Below, in pieces: positions 20,890 through 31,325 of a DNA stretch of 64,000 nucleotides. The stretch is from positions 15,261,962 through 15,325,961 of the forward strand of contig NC_067208.1 in NCBI RefSeq assembly GCF_026262505.1, given 5' to 3'. The notes under the pieces are model-generated. The model saw only the letters and a program-made list of their open reading frames with translations, made no database searches and was not told where the DNA came from. This DNA comes from Trichomonas vaginalis G3. Lineage: Eukaryota > Parabasalia > Trichomonadida > Trichomonadidae. How positions within the stretch are numbered: the first letter of the stretch is position 1; every line of letters starts with the position of its first letter. A program made the position numbers and the translations under genes.

Positions 20890-22536
20890 TTAAATTGATT
20901 TAAGAAGAAGATTTATTATCTCCTCGTAATTCTCATTTTGATCCTGATTTTCTCTTGCTAAATCAAGTGCTGTTTTTCCATCTTTGTTTTTTTCGTTAAG
21001 GTTGACACGAATTGAAATTAAAAATTCAACAACATCAAGATGACCATTTGCAGCCGCCCAATGAAGTGAAGTAACATTATTATTGGTTTTATCATTTTTG
21101 TTACACCCATTCATTAGGAGATATTTAATGACTTCAAGATGACCTGCATATGATGCTACAAGTATTGCATTAAATCCATTATCATCTTTTTCATTTGGAT
21201 CAACTCCACATGAAATAAGATATTTGACCGTATCAAGATGACCTTTAAATGATGCTAAGTACATGCAATTTGTATTATTATTTGTTTTAGAATTTACATC
21301 ACATCCAATACTTTGAAGATATTTAACAATTTCAAGATGACCTTCTTGTGATGCAGCAAGTATTGCATTAAATCCATCATTATCTTTTTCATTTGGATCA
21401 ACTCCACATGAAATAAGATATTTGACCGTATCAAGATGACCTTTAAATGATGCTAAGTACATGCAATTTGTATTATTATTTGTTTTAGAATTTACATCAC
21501 ATCCAATACTCTGAAGATATTTAACAATTTCAAGATGACCTTCTTGTGATACAGCAAGTATTGCATCAAATCCATTATTATTTCTTTCATTTGGATCAAC
21601 TCCACACGAAATAAGATATTTGACTGTATCAAGATGACCATGTAATGATGCTAAGTAAATACAATTTGCATTAGTATTTGTTTTAGAATTTATATCGCAT
21701 CCAATGCTATCAAGATATTTAACAATTTCAAGATGACCTTTTTCTGATGCAACAAGTATTGCATTAAATCCATCAGCTTCGTTTCGCCAATTCATGTCAA
21801 AACCGATTTCAATCAAATATTCAACAATGTCAATATGTCCAAAGTTGGATGCAACTACTAAACAGTTATTTCCATACTTACTAACTACATCTCTATTACA
21901 ACCTCCTTCAATGAGGGATTTCGTTAAATGTAAATCACCCATTTGACATGAGTGAAGGAGTGGAGTTTGCTCACCATCATTTTGCTTCTCATCTAATTTG
22001 ACTGCCAACGAAAGAGACATTTTTTCTTCATAGCCTATTTCTGAAAATTTTTTAAATAAATTGTAAATTTCTTCGAAATCTTCTGATTCACGTAATTGGG
22101 AAATGCTTTTGAAATCATTGATGGACTGTGTTAATTGAAGGTTGTCATTTTCTAGTTTAGATAACTTTAACTGAAGATTTTGAATATTAGTTTTTGATCC
22201 TAAATCAGATACGAATACTGTCTTGTATTTTTCAAAGAAATCAATAAGTCCGCATGATGATTTAAGTTTAAGAACATTATTGTAGCTTTTCAGAATATTG
22301 ATTGCATCTTCAAATGAATTAACCAAAACATTGCACTCATGTACACAATTGTATAATTCGGACAATTTGCATTTTGAATTTCCTAGAGAAAGTAATCTCG
22401 TGTAATCATTTGAATTAAGTGAGGCTTTTCTTAATGCTTTTGCGATATTTGCCCGATCAAATAAATCAAAAAGTTTATTTTGATCGATATATGGTGAAAT
22501 ATTTTGCGCTAAGTATTCGATATTAACTGTTAGAGC
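20890..22536 (-). pseudogene. ankyrin-repeat gene lacking a start codon
   Basis: The minus frame is open from just after a TGA (22537-22539) to the stop at 20890. It encodes a typical trichomonad helical N-terminal domain (YLAQNISPYIDQNKLFDLFD and onward), a coiled segment and about nine 33-residue ankyrin repeats (EGHLEIVKYLQSIGCDVNSK type). There is no ATG in this frame until 22020, inside the coiled segment, so the gene has lost its first part. A product starting at 22020 would keep the ankyrin stack, so this may be a truncated gene still in use. Three near-identical 198-bp units (two ankyrin repeats each) begin around 21191, 21389 and 21587 and mark recent tandem duplication. Family is certain; loss of the start is seen directly. 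Confidence 0.75.
21130..21700 (-). repeat. tandem 198-bp repeat inside the ankyrin gene
   Basis: Period of exactly 198 bp (66 residues, two ankyrin repeats). The 10-mer tcatttggat starts at 21191, 21389 and 21587, and the bases between differ by only a few changes. This implies recent unequal crossover or slippage. Confidence 0.85.
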
Positions 22537-22539
22537 TCA

Positions 22540-24497
22540 GGTCATAAATATGATAAGCCGTTATATTTTTATTTCCTTAAAATAAATGAAAATTAAACCG
22601 CATTCGAGTATGTCTTTTTTAATTTCATGTAATTTTTTTTGAAAAATCAAATAATAATAAATTGTGAATTAAGTAAACTTAGATTTAATATAAATATTAC
22701 AATAAGCAACGCTCACACATAAGTAAAATTTCTACAATTCTATTTTTGTTAACAAACTGATGATGCGTTAGTTAATTCAGCTTTAGATGTTTCAGATGAT
22801 CTGATTTTGATTACAACTAATTTAAAAATTACTGGTTTGATATGTTGGTAATCATAGCTCTTAAGTTTTGTATAGTTAATCAAAATTGTTACTAATTACA
22901 TCTTATTTTCTTAATTTTTTATATCCCTTTGGTTGTAGAATTTCTTGTTCTCAAATACAACCTCACTTAAAATGAATGAATCCTCTTCTTCGTTATCTTG
23001 TTTGGTAAAATTTGAAACCATTGACTTCTTTTCAGTTGAATCATGCCTTATATTATAGGAATATTCATCTTCATCAAGAATTGGTTGAGAATCATCAGAA
23101 ATGATTTCATTCTAACTTTGATTTAAGTAATTAATCATTGATTTACTATTCGAAGAGTGATATGAACTTTTGGACCATTATCTCTGTTGTCTCAATCCAG
23201 AAGTTCTTTGTTGATGTTTGTAATTGATGCACTTTAATCTTGCTTTAATAATTTAAGTTACTCTGTCTTTTCTTTGACCCATTTGATCATCTGATAATTT
23301 AAAATAAATTAGTTGACAAATTTATACAGAGACATTTCAGAATCTATACGAAGACATTCATATCTTATTATTCGTTACATTCTTACATTATTTTTATCAA
23401 TATTTCCTTGACAAATAATATATCTACCCCAAATATTTTTGTATTTTCATCTTTTATAAATCCTCAATCAATAAATCATACAAAGAATATATTTGAGACT
23501 AAAAGGTATTCTGGAATATCTTTTTGGATTCACATCGATAAATTGACAACTTAATTATCATAATAGAAAATGAGTTTGAAAAATTTGTTATGTTTTCCAG
23601 TGATAGAATATCGAAAGGGAATGTAATCACATTACGATATTACAAAGAATATTAGTGGAATTGAATAATGCCATTCAATGTGTTTCATTCATGAGATATC
23701 GATCTGGATCACAAAAGAAAATGAAATATCTTGTCAAGTGATGTAAAACCAAAAAATAAAAGCTATGGAACTCACATACAACTAATCATTTTTGTATTTT
23801 ACTAAATCAATTATTTGTTTACTTACAATTTGGCTCAAGTTAAATAAAAGTCATTGAATTAATTATTGCATACTAATATCGGAATAATTCGAACTTTTGA
23901 AAACAAAAAGTAATCGCAATGTCTCATCACACTTTTCAATGCTCGATTTTTAAAAACTGTTTAAAAATGGAGCTTATATTGAAATAGTGTAGAGACTAAA
24001 AATTACCACAGACTATTTCAGAGGATTGAGTGGCAACTCAATCCTCTGAAATAGTCTGAGGTAATTTGCAAAATTGTCTCAAACTTTTATTCCGCAGATC
24101 ACAATTTGAAAAAAATAAGAATAACTTAATCTACATATACGAGGGTAATTGTTTTTCAAAATAATAAAAATATTCGATTTGAATTGCATCTCAATTAAAA
24201 GCTTCACACAAAAATTATTAGAGTTATATTTGATTGAAATAGGTGAGTATACATATTATCTGATATGAATAATTGCCGGCTAATTATAATAAAGATGACA
24301 AAAATATGAAATTTCATGTTTATCTTTTTAGGTATTGTGAATACTATTACTTTTGCAGAATGTAATTTTATTGATGTAAAAATTCATTTTATGATTTTCA
24401 TCATATGTACTAGAAACCAAATAAACACCAATATTTAAAAGGAAGCTTCTGTTTTCTTTTGAAACTCGAAATTTATTTCCTCACAAAGTTATATAAA
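22540..24497. other. long intergenic region with decayed coding traces and a hairpin
   Basis: About 2 kb without an intact gene. On the minus strand a roughly 66-codon acidic frame (about 23108-22911, containing DEDEYSYNIRHDSTEKKS and ending KFYNQRDIKN) and shorter frames upstream look like the decayed end of a former gene I cannot identify. A striking inverted repeat lies at 24000-24067 (separate entry). The rest is AT-rich. Confidence 0.4.
24000..24067. repeat. 32-bp-arm inverted repeat with 4-nt loop
   Basis: Arms 24000-24031 and 24036-24067 pair over 32 bp with a single mismatch around the loop ggca. The arm core is CAGACTATTTCAGAGGATTG. It could be a cruciform, a fold-back transposon remnant or the stem of a small structured RNA. 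No flanking duplication is evident. Confidence 0.9.
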
Positions 24498-24567
24498 ATG
24501 AAGAAATCCTTCTTTGGAATTTTCTGAGCCCCTTTCAAAAGCTGTCAGATTTTGGTTTTCTGAGTTG

Positions 24568-25578
24568 ATGAAAAACAATTTTTTTCCAATGTTAGAAAAG
24601 TTACCCACAGTGATTAATAATTACACTTTTCTTGACATAATTGGAGCAGGAAGTTATTCTGTAGTATATACCGTCAAAAGCCATAAGTATAATCAAGTTT
24701 TCGCAGCAAAAGTATCTTTAATAGATTCATCTGTCGTTGCAGAGAATGGTGATATTGTAGATGCCGAGTTTAATGCACTTACAGACCTTGACCACCCTAA
24801 TATTATTCGTGTTTTTGATAAATTCTTCTGCGAAGATTATTTCATTATTATTTTAGAATATTTTCCTGGAGGTACGATTCAAGACATGGTAAATGCTGGG
24901 AAATCATTTTCAGTACGTCAAATCCAAAATATCGGACACGATATACTTGACGGCTTATCGTTATGCCACACAAGAGGTTTCGCTCATCGAGACATTAAGC
25001 CATCCAATATATTTGTAGATGCATACGGGCGTCCGAAATTGGCAGACTTTAATCTTTGTTCTTGGCTTAAACCTCATCAATTAGTTGACCAACCTTGTGG
25101 AACATTAGCGTATGTTGCTTTCGAAGTATTAAAGGAGGAAGCATACGATCCATTTAAAACCGATATTTTTGCCCTTGGCGTTACATTTTATCAGATGACT
25201 TTTGGAAAACTTCCTTGGTCAGATGATGAAATACGATCTGGAAACAGAAAGGATCCGGTATTTGATTCAATTGTTGACCTTGCTCTAGTTTCCTTGATAA
25301 AGAAAATGCTGGATATTAATCCACAAAACAGACCATCGGCTTTAATGCTCAGAGATTCACAGTTTTTCGCTGATGGTCATACCCCAATACCACTTGCTCA
25401 TTGCATGAACCCACACGAAAAGATTTTATCTGTCGGTTCAAAAGGTTCATTCATTCCATGTTTACATAAGCCAGTTGCCTTGAAATTATCATCTAAAATA
25501 CTTATTCCAAGGGCTGGCCAGGTTGCTCGACAAAGAAGAGGATCTATTTCTGGAAATTGTCGACTTCCAAAATTATAG
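24568..25578 (+). CDS. protein kinase, CAMK-like fold, with DFN in place of DFG
   Basis: A 336-residue protein kinase. A glycine-rich loop GAGSYSVVYTV (26-36), the lysine of FAAK (K48), a helix-C Glu (near 67), catalytic loop HRDIKPSN (140-147) and the C-lobe segment DIFALGVTFYQM are present. The metal-binding DFG reads DFN (160-162) and the APE motif reads AFE (184-186), so the kinase may be weak or non-canonical while keeping HRD and the lysine. No other domain is attached; the last 50 residues are a basic tail. The ATG at 24568 was chosen because TCAAAAG (24534) and TCAGATTT (24545) lie upstream; an earlier ATG at 24498 opens only eight codons in another frame. Family is certain; activity is uncertain. 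Confidence 0.82.
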   Translation: MKNNFFPMLEKLPTVINNYTFLDIIGAGSYSVVYTVKSHKYNQVFAAKVSLIDSSVVAENGDIVDAEFNALTDLDHPNIIRVFDKFFCEDYFIIILEYFPGGTIQDMVNAGKSFSVRQIQNIGHDILDGLSLCHTRGFAHRDIKPSNIFVDAYGRPKLADFNLCSWLKPHQLVDQPCGTLAYVAFEVLKEEAYDPFKTDIFALGVTFYQMTFGKLPWSDDEIRSGNRKDPVFDSIVDLALVSLIKKMLDINPQNRPSALMLRDSQFFADGHTPIPLAHCMNPHEKILSVGSKGSFIPCLHKPVALKLSSKILIPRAGQVARQRRGSISGNCRLPKL

Positions 25579-25900
25579 TATTTCTGATTTAAGTATATTA
25601 TTTGTTTGTGCGTTGTTGATAGTTTAAATTGTTTATTATTTGTAATTTCTGTCCAATATTATTTTGAAGATTTTTATTTTAGAAGTGCTAGAAAGAAAAA
25701 GAATGGTATTTTGATGAGTCAATGCTCATAAGTCAATCTCCAGATATTTTCCAAATTCTTTATGCACTATTTTTGGATTCAAGGTATTGATGCGTTTTCC
25801 TGATATTTTATATTCGCAAGTTGACCTTGAATTAATTTATAACAGAATTCTGCCTGAATTACTTGATGCATAATACACTTCATTATTAAGCTCACTCTTC
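25579..25900. other. intergenic, AT-rich
   Basis: Short gap after the kinase stop. No frame or repeat was recognised. Confidence 0.4.
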
Positions 25901-25904
25901 TTAA

Positions 25905-27067
25905 TGTTTATAGCTGAATGTTTACAATCAAGAAACAGAGGAAGAAGGCAAAAACAGACTTCTCCCAGCTGCGGCAGAAGTTACCTTAGAGGCTATGAAA
26001 TCAAGCACAGAATCAGGCCCAATATATGCTGGAAAAGCTTATGTATGTTTAATGGATCTTGAAAATAATTATATTAATGAATTGCTACCTTTTGAACAGT
26101 TACTTGATAAGATTCCAAATGGAGAGAATGATAACTTAAATGAGTTATTCATTATGATACAAAGTTTTAACATTATAACCAATTTATTGCAATCAACTGA
26201 AGAAATGATTAATAATATTTTCTAACTGATGATAAAGAAAACTATCTCCAAGATGCCAAACTGGCACTTGAGGATATTTCGTTTTTACAAGGGCAATCAT
26301 CAGATTTCATTCTTTCTACTTTTGATGTAATGAAGAATGTATCAAAAAATCTAAATCCAACAATTTTCCCTGATATTGCAGAATTGCACGAAGTACTGCT
26401 AAATTCCAACGAAATCGGACCATACATTAGTAAATGGCTATGTATTCTCGCAAACATCATTAGTATCGCTGAAAAAGATCATGTAGATTTAGGAGAGCAA
26501 ACAATAAAAATTATATACAAATTTATTAATGGATATGAAGAAGATTGCATGTATTCTTTCAATATCCTCATTAAGACATTTGGCCATACGAGCACAGAGA
26601 TTTTACAATGTTGTTTTTATTTCATCTAAGAGCATATTGATGGAATTGATAATTTAGAGCAGCATAGTGATGCTAATGAACTCATGGGTATAATTATTGA
26701 TGATGAAGAGCTTTTGTTTGATATTGCTCAATATATAATTCAGCATAATGACATGTTTGAAGATATGTTATTCCAATTTGGATACAATTTGGGCTTCAGT
26801 CTTCTCACAATTTACAGAAAAATACCTCAAAAATTATCTGAACTTTTTCAACAAATTAGAGTATCTGATGATCTTCTTGGTTTAATAGCAACTAATTTTA
26901 TAAATGAAAACATTCAGGTGGAGAAGCTAGAGTATTCTCTAAATGCGTTAATTGATCTTAAAGAAGAATTCCGGAATTTGAATTTCAATTACTTACTGAA
27001 CAATTTCCTAATTATGCTGCAAGAATCAAGAACTGCATTGGATCACCTAACAGGGAAGAATTTTTAA
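25905..27067 (+). pseudogene. decayed gene for a helical (HEAT/ARM-like) protein
   Basis: Three same-strand frames read as one broken protein. Frame one ends at 26225 (contains SGPIYAGKAYVCLMDLENNY). The reading then continues in a different frame from about 26216 (TDDKENYLQDAKLALEDISF onward), is stopped by one TAA at 26627-26629, and continues in the same frame (EHIDGIDNLEQHSD onward) to 27067. The composition is alpha-helical with Leu/Ile-rich segments, as in HEAT/ARM proteins, but no family is recognised. No ATG with an Inr is found near its left end, so the 5' part is also lost. One frameshift and one internal stop are seen; base errors could explain either but hardly all three defects. 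Confidence 0.6.
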
Positions 27068-27154
27068 AAGAATAATGATATAAAATTTTATTTATTAAAT
27101 TAAGTAATTTTAACTATTAATTTTTATTAACTATTTTACAAAGTTAGATATAAC

Positions 27155-27958
27155 TTATTGTTTCTTGTTTTCTTCAGAATCCGAGGGAAAACAATTTTGA
27201 AGCAATTCAAAAACTGCAACTGAAATAATTCCAGTCATGAGGACGTCAAATGTATAGGCTCTTCTTGAGACAATCTCTAAGAAGGAAATTAGGAATACAA
27301 TACCGCAAATTACTTGAGATATCGTTGGATGTAAGTAGGCTGACCAAAAGCAGCCACAAACAATAGATATGTAAATAAAAGCAGGAAATAGTGTGTTACA
27401 AGCATCTAAATCCGTCAAATTCTTAATAATTGTACCAAAATTTAATTTGTAAATTTTGGGAGGAACACAATTACAATGGTTTGCAGGACCAGGGAAGTAT
27501 GTACTTGACAAAAATAGTATCCTTATGAACGTTAAGATGGATAATGTGAAAAAGAATCTCTGAAAAATTTGAACTGGGAATTGATAGAATAAGAATGATA
27601 TCATGGTTATTCCTCTTATAATAAATGACAAGGATTTCACCATAATGTTAAGTGTGCTTGAATTGAAATCGAAAGCTTTATGAACTGAATCTTTTAATAC
27701 TATTCCTGAATCATATGGGCGAGTATTACTTCGAATGCATATCATGCATCCAACAGGTATCTGTAATATTAGGAAAAGTAGAACTGAAATTCCTAAAATA
27801 ACAAAACGATCTAATTTCTTGTTGATGTATTTAAATAGTGATTTAATACTTGATAAAAGATTAACTCTTCTCTCTGGAGTTTTAAATAAAACAGGGAGTT
27901 TCATGAAAAAAAAAATATTCTCAATAAAAGGGGGTATAATAGTTAATTCGGGTTCCAT
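27155..27958 (-). CDS. multi-pass membrane protein, PAP2/sphingomyelin-synthase-like
   Basis: A 267-residue protein with about six hydrophobic spans. The C-terminal half resembles the PAP2_C (sphingomyelin/ceramide phospho-transferase) domain: RILFLSSTYFPGPANHC matches the family's R...T.LP.P..HC segment, DACNTLFPAFIYIS sits where the family has N-x-C...SGHT, and SRRAYTFDVL sits where it has R-x-HYT-x-DV. Both catalytic histidines of the family appear replaced (Phe or Ala regions) while the Asp remains, so it may be a non-catalytic relative or use other chemistry. Start: ATG 27956-27958 (MEPELTI). The next gene starts divergently with only 14 bp between the ATGs. Membrane nature is sure; family is moderate. 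Confidence 0.55.
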   Translation of the reverse strand: MEPELTIIPPFIENIFFFMKLPVLFKTPERRVNLLSSIKSLFKYINKKLDRFVILGISVLLFLILQIPVGCMICIRSNTRPYDSGIVLKDSVHKAFDFNSSTLNIMVKSLSFIIRGITMISFLFYQFPVQIFQRFFFTLSILTFIRILFLSSTYFPGPANHCNCVPPKIYKLNFGTIIKNLTDLDACNTLFPAFIYISIVCGCFWSAYLHPTISQVICGIVFLISFLEIVSRRAYTFDVLMTGIISVAVFELLQNCFPSDSEENKKQ

Positions 27959-27972
27959 AGTAAACGGTCGCA

Positions 27973-28932
27973 ATGCAAGAAAATACACTTCAATGCTTAG
28001 ATTTAGCTGAAAAAATCATTGCTGTTCTTGATGGCGGAGAAGTATTTAAGAAATATAGTCGCATAAAGCAAAAAATTTATAATAATTCTCCTCATAATTT
28101 GGATTTAGATCCTCATCTTAAGAAAATTGCTTTAGAAAATCGTGACTTACAAAAACAACTCGAAGAACTCCGTGATTCGCTTAAAAATTCAGATACACTC
28201 GAAAATTATATAATTTCAGGTTTACAGAAAATCCAAGCTAAGGTTGTTCCTAATAGTACTGACCAAGAATGCACAACAATAGATGAAGCTCTGCAAAGTT
28301 TAGGACGAGCAATTGATTCTAAACTTGAAGCAAACGCAAGTATCCGTGAACAATATACAAGGAGCAACACACAGCTCAGAGAAAAGATATCCACATTAAT
28401 GGCTACAACAAACGAACAATTAGATAAAATAACGAATCGACATATTGAACAAGATCACCAATTTCGTGCCAAGTCAGAAGAGATCGATGCTCAAATACAA
28501 GAGCTAAACTCTGAAATTGAAGAAGTTAATACAAAACTGAAAGAAATTACTGATCAAAACAACGATATTCTGTTAGATATCAAAAAGGTCAGTTCACAAG
28601 CTTCATCTCTGAACAAACAGTTGTCAGAAGCAGATAAAAAGAACAAAATCGCTATGACCAGGTACAAAGACCTTCAAAGCACAGCAGAATTACTTTCAAC
28701 CGAATTAGAAACTAAAACAAGAGAAATTAAAATGATCCGTGCTCAGCAAAGATTTAATACAATGGATGTTGATGAGGCTGACATTGAAGAACTTGAACTT
28801 ATTGAGGCTGCATTAGCACAACTCGAAGAGGAACACAAAAAGTTGGAATTAGAGTTGAAGAAACGTAGATTGGCTGCTACAGGAACCGAAAATAGTGAAG
28901 TTACGAAATTATCTACAATTAGTCAATTTTAA
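27973..28932 (+). CDS. coiled-coil protein
   Basis: A 319-residue protein that is almost wholly alpha-helical. A short N-terminal part (MQENTLQCLDLAEKIIAVLD, then KIYNNSPHNLDLDPHLKKI) precedes long coiled coils (about 55-75, 105-245 and 265-300; for example ELNSEIEEVNTKLKEITDQN). No catalytic domain, signal peptide or membrane span is present. Its likely role is structural or scaffolding, for instance in the cytoskeleton. It starts divergently from the PAP2-like gene with just 14 bp between the two start codons, so the initiators of both must lie within the other gene's 5' end. The precise family is not recognised. Confidence 0.75.
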   Translation: MQENTLQCLDLAEKIIAVLDGGEVFKKYSRIKQKIYNNSPHNLDLDPHLKKIALENRDLQKQLEELRDSLKNSDTLENYIISGLQKIQAKVVPNSTDQECTTIDEALQSLGRAIDSKLEANASIREQYTRSNTQLREKISTLMATTNEQLDKITNRHIEQDHQFRAKSEEIDAQIQELNSEIEEVNTKLKEITDQNNDILLDIKKVSSQASSLNKQLSEADKKNKIAMTRYKDLQSTAELLSTELETKTREIKMIRAQQRFNTMDVDEADIEELELIEAALAQLEEEHKKLELELKKRRLAATGTENSEVTKLSTISQF

Positions 28933-29386
28933 TTTTCTGTTTAACATAGTTTGCTTCATATCATCTTAATTAGTAGATTTAGTATCTCCTTTTGTGTTGA
29001 AATTTGTTATATTTTATATATGAAAGATAAAAAAAATTATTTCGCAATTTTGATTTTTTTTTTCATTCATTGCTTCAATCTTTAACCTCCATGGGCAACT
29101 ACCTTAGTATTTATATTATGAATTATTTATATTGGCAGGTCTAATCGAATTCTCTTTTTAAGATTCTATTATTAAACTGATAACGAAATAAATCCATTAT
29201 CATTGCTAATTAAATCTATTGATCGGGCCTCGTCACCAAAATTCTAAACTGAAATTTAGAATAAATTTATACAGCAAAAGTCTTCAAATGCTAATATAAA
29301 CATTATTCACTGCATTTTAAACATGGCTAATACTCAGTTGTTTGTGATTGTGGAAATAAATTAAATGATAAACGTCAAAAAATTCA
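28933..29386. other. intergenic
   Basis: AT-rich gap. CGTCAAAAAATTC (TCA at 29375-29377) 12 nt before the ATG at 29387 is a good Inr for the following, now broken, gene. Nothing else was recognised. Confidence 0.45.
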
Positions 29387-30883
29387 ATGCGATATTCAAT
29401 TTTGAGTAATCCCTATAATTTATATCAAAAAACAATAATAAATATAATAATGAATACAATTAATTTCTATAATTTTAGAATTTTTGAAACTCATTCAATT
29501 TTGAATAAAAGTTTTTATCAATCATTTTTAGCAATGCGGTCAGTATTAAGTTGGCTTAGTGTATCTAATGAGAAATCTGGCATTATCAAAAATACAACTG
29601 CAATGGTAACCCTAAAAGATATTGGACTTTTAGCTCATGCAACGTTTATTATAAAGTTTGAAGGCAAAAACATTTCAGGAACAACAGTTCTATTGCTTAA
29701 TGAAAAGCAATATAAAGTACAATACAAAAGGATAAAGAAAGATCAAGAAATCTGTCATAATCGAAGTAATAGCACATATTTAAATTTCAAAGTGCAAAAT
29801 GATAATTATGCTGAATGGAACACAAAAGTAATGATGGACAATATTTATTATCCAATAATTGTTAATTGCAACAACCAAAACCTCAAATATACCTTTAACT
29901 TTCAAAATATTGGTACCTTTCTTGACACAAGAGAGATGAAAATGCCTACCATTTGGAAGTTTGAAGAATTTTCTTATCATGTGATGCAGTTTTTCTGGTT
30001 GGATAATTTTTTTCGATATTCCATGGTCACGTGTTAGTAAGTATATCGTTTTTCTAATGGCTATTAGTTACAAACTATTAACATCATATCCAGTTAAAAA
30101 TTACTGGAATGCAAACTCTGTTAATACAAATAATGAAGAACATGACTTTTGGGAATTTGAGTTTCAATGCATAATAATTTCAACAACAGCAACTCTAGGA
30201 ACATTATTTTATTCTACTCATATTTTCTGCCTGAAACCTTTCAAATCATATATTTTGCAAATCTCGGCTTATATATTGTGTATATTAATAGGATTTATAA
30301 TTTACATAATTAATACAACTACTAGCCGGAAGATATGTATATTTATGTCAATATGCGCATGGATTCTCTATTCATTATATCAGATTTAATTGTGAAGGCT
30401 GTTACACCATCAGAATATATAAATACAATGTGTAGAGACATTAATTATGCACAATTTTTCAACTCAGGAAACACGGCTTATGAAAAATCTATGTTTTTGA
30501 TTCTATTATGCAAATATTTCACTATCATTTTAATACCTTTTAATTTTTCCTACCAGACTAAGCATATTATCTTAGAGATTCCATTCTTTGTTATCTGGAT
30601 TTACAATACATATTCCTTTATGGATTATGATTTAGCATTTCTTGATATGATAAATTCAAGAGAAGAGACAACAATTCTTCAACAATTGCTATCAACAATC
30701 CAGAAATGCAAGAAGAGACAATATAAATATAAATATTCACCTGAAGAAGAAACAGAGATTCAAAATTTAGTGAATCATCTTAGTGAAAAATTTCCTCAAT
30801 TTACCATTATGGTTCCTAAAATTCAGACAGATTTAGATATGATCCATTCGGTGAATCTAATTCTATCACAACAACAAAGATGA
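29387..30883 (+). pseudogene. multi-pass membrane protein gene with two frameshifts
   Basis: Three overlapping same-strand frames form one architecture. An extracytoplasmic part with N-glycosylation sites (29387-30037, ending FFRYSMVTC) comes first. A second frame is open before 29997 and carries the continuation SRVSKYIVFLMAISYKLL and several membrane spans up to 30389. A third frame (about 30335-30883) carries further spans (MFLILLCKYFTIILI) and a charged cytosolic tail. The switches lie near 29990-30037 and 30335-30389. Ectodomain plus about seven spans recalls GOST/lung-7TM-type receptors, but this is weak. An Inr at 29375 is intact, so inactivation seems recent, or the breaks are base errors. 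Confidence 0.55.
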
Positions 30884-31325
30884 ATCCATTGATACTTTAA
30901 TATCTTCTGATTCAGATGTATATGAAAGTAAACATTATTTTTTAAATGCTTATTAAAATATTTTCAATTTGGGCTTTGGGATTTCTTATCATTAAATCTT
31001 CACCATAAAACAAAGATAGAACAATATGAAGAATATTACTATCTTATATTTGTACATGTTGAGTTAAACTTTTTGATGCACTTTGTTTATACTGAGTTCA
31101 TTCTAGAATTACACTTATTATTCTCCTCTAAATTTTTTGTAATACGAATAACTATATGATTTTTTTTTGGAATCTCTTCTAATTATATACATCATATTTG
31201 TTCTAATTTAAACCATGTAACTTAAAAAAGCAGTTATTATGTCAACTTCACATTCCAAACATTTACTATAATGAAAGAAATTGATTTGATATCATAAAAA
31301 AGTAAAATGTAATTATATTAGATCT
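30884..31325. other. convergent intergenic region
   Basis: AT-rich, with no frame, hairpin or repeat that I can support. Confidence 0.4.

Noticed and set aside
24498-24524. ATG at 24498 as start of the kinase
   Set aside because: It opens only eight codons and is in a different frame from the kinase.
30036-30068. Possible short intron (GTAAGT...TTAG) joining the first two frames of the membrane-protein gene
   Set aside because: The trichomonad 3' splice/branch motif ACTAACACACAG is absent, and the second frame is readable across the putative donor.
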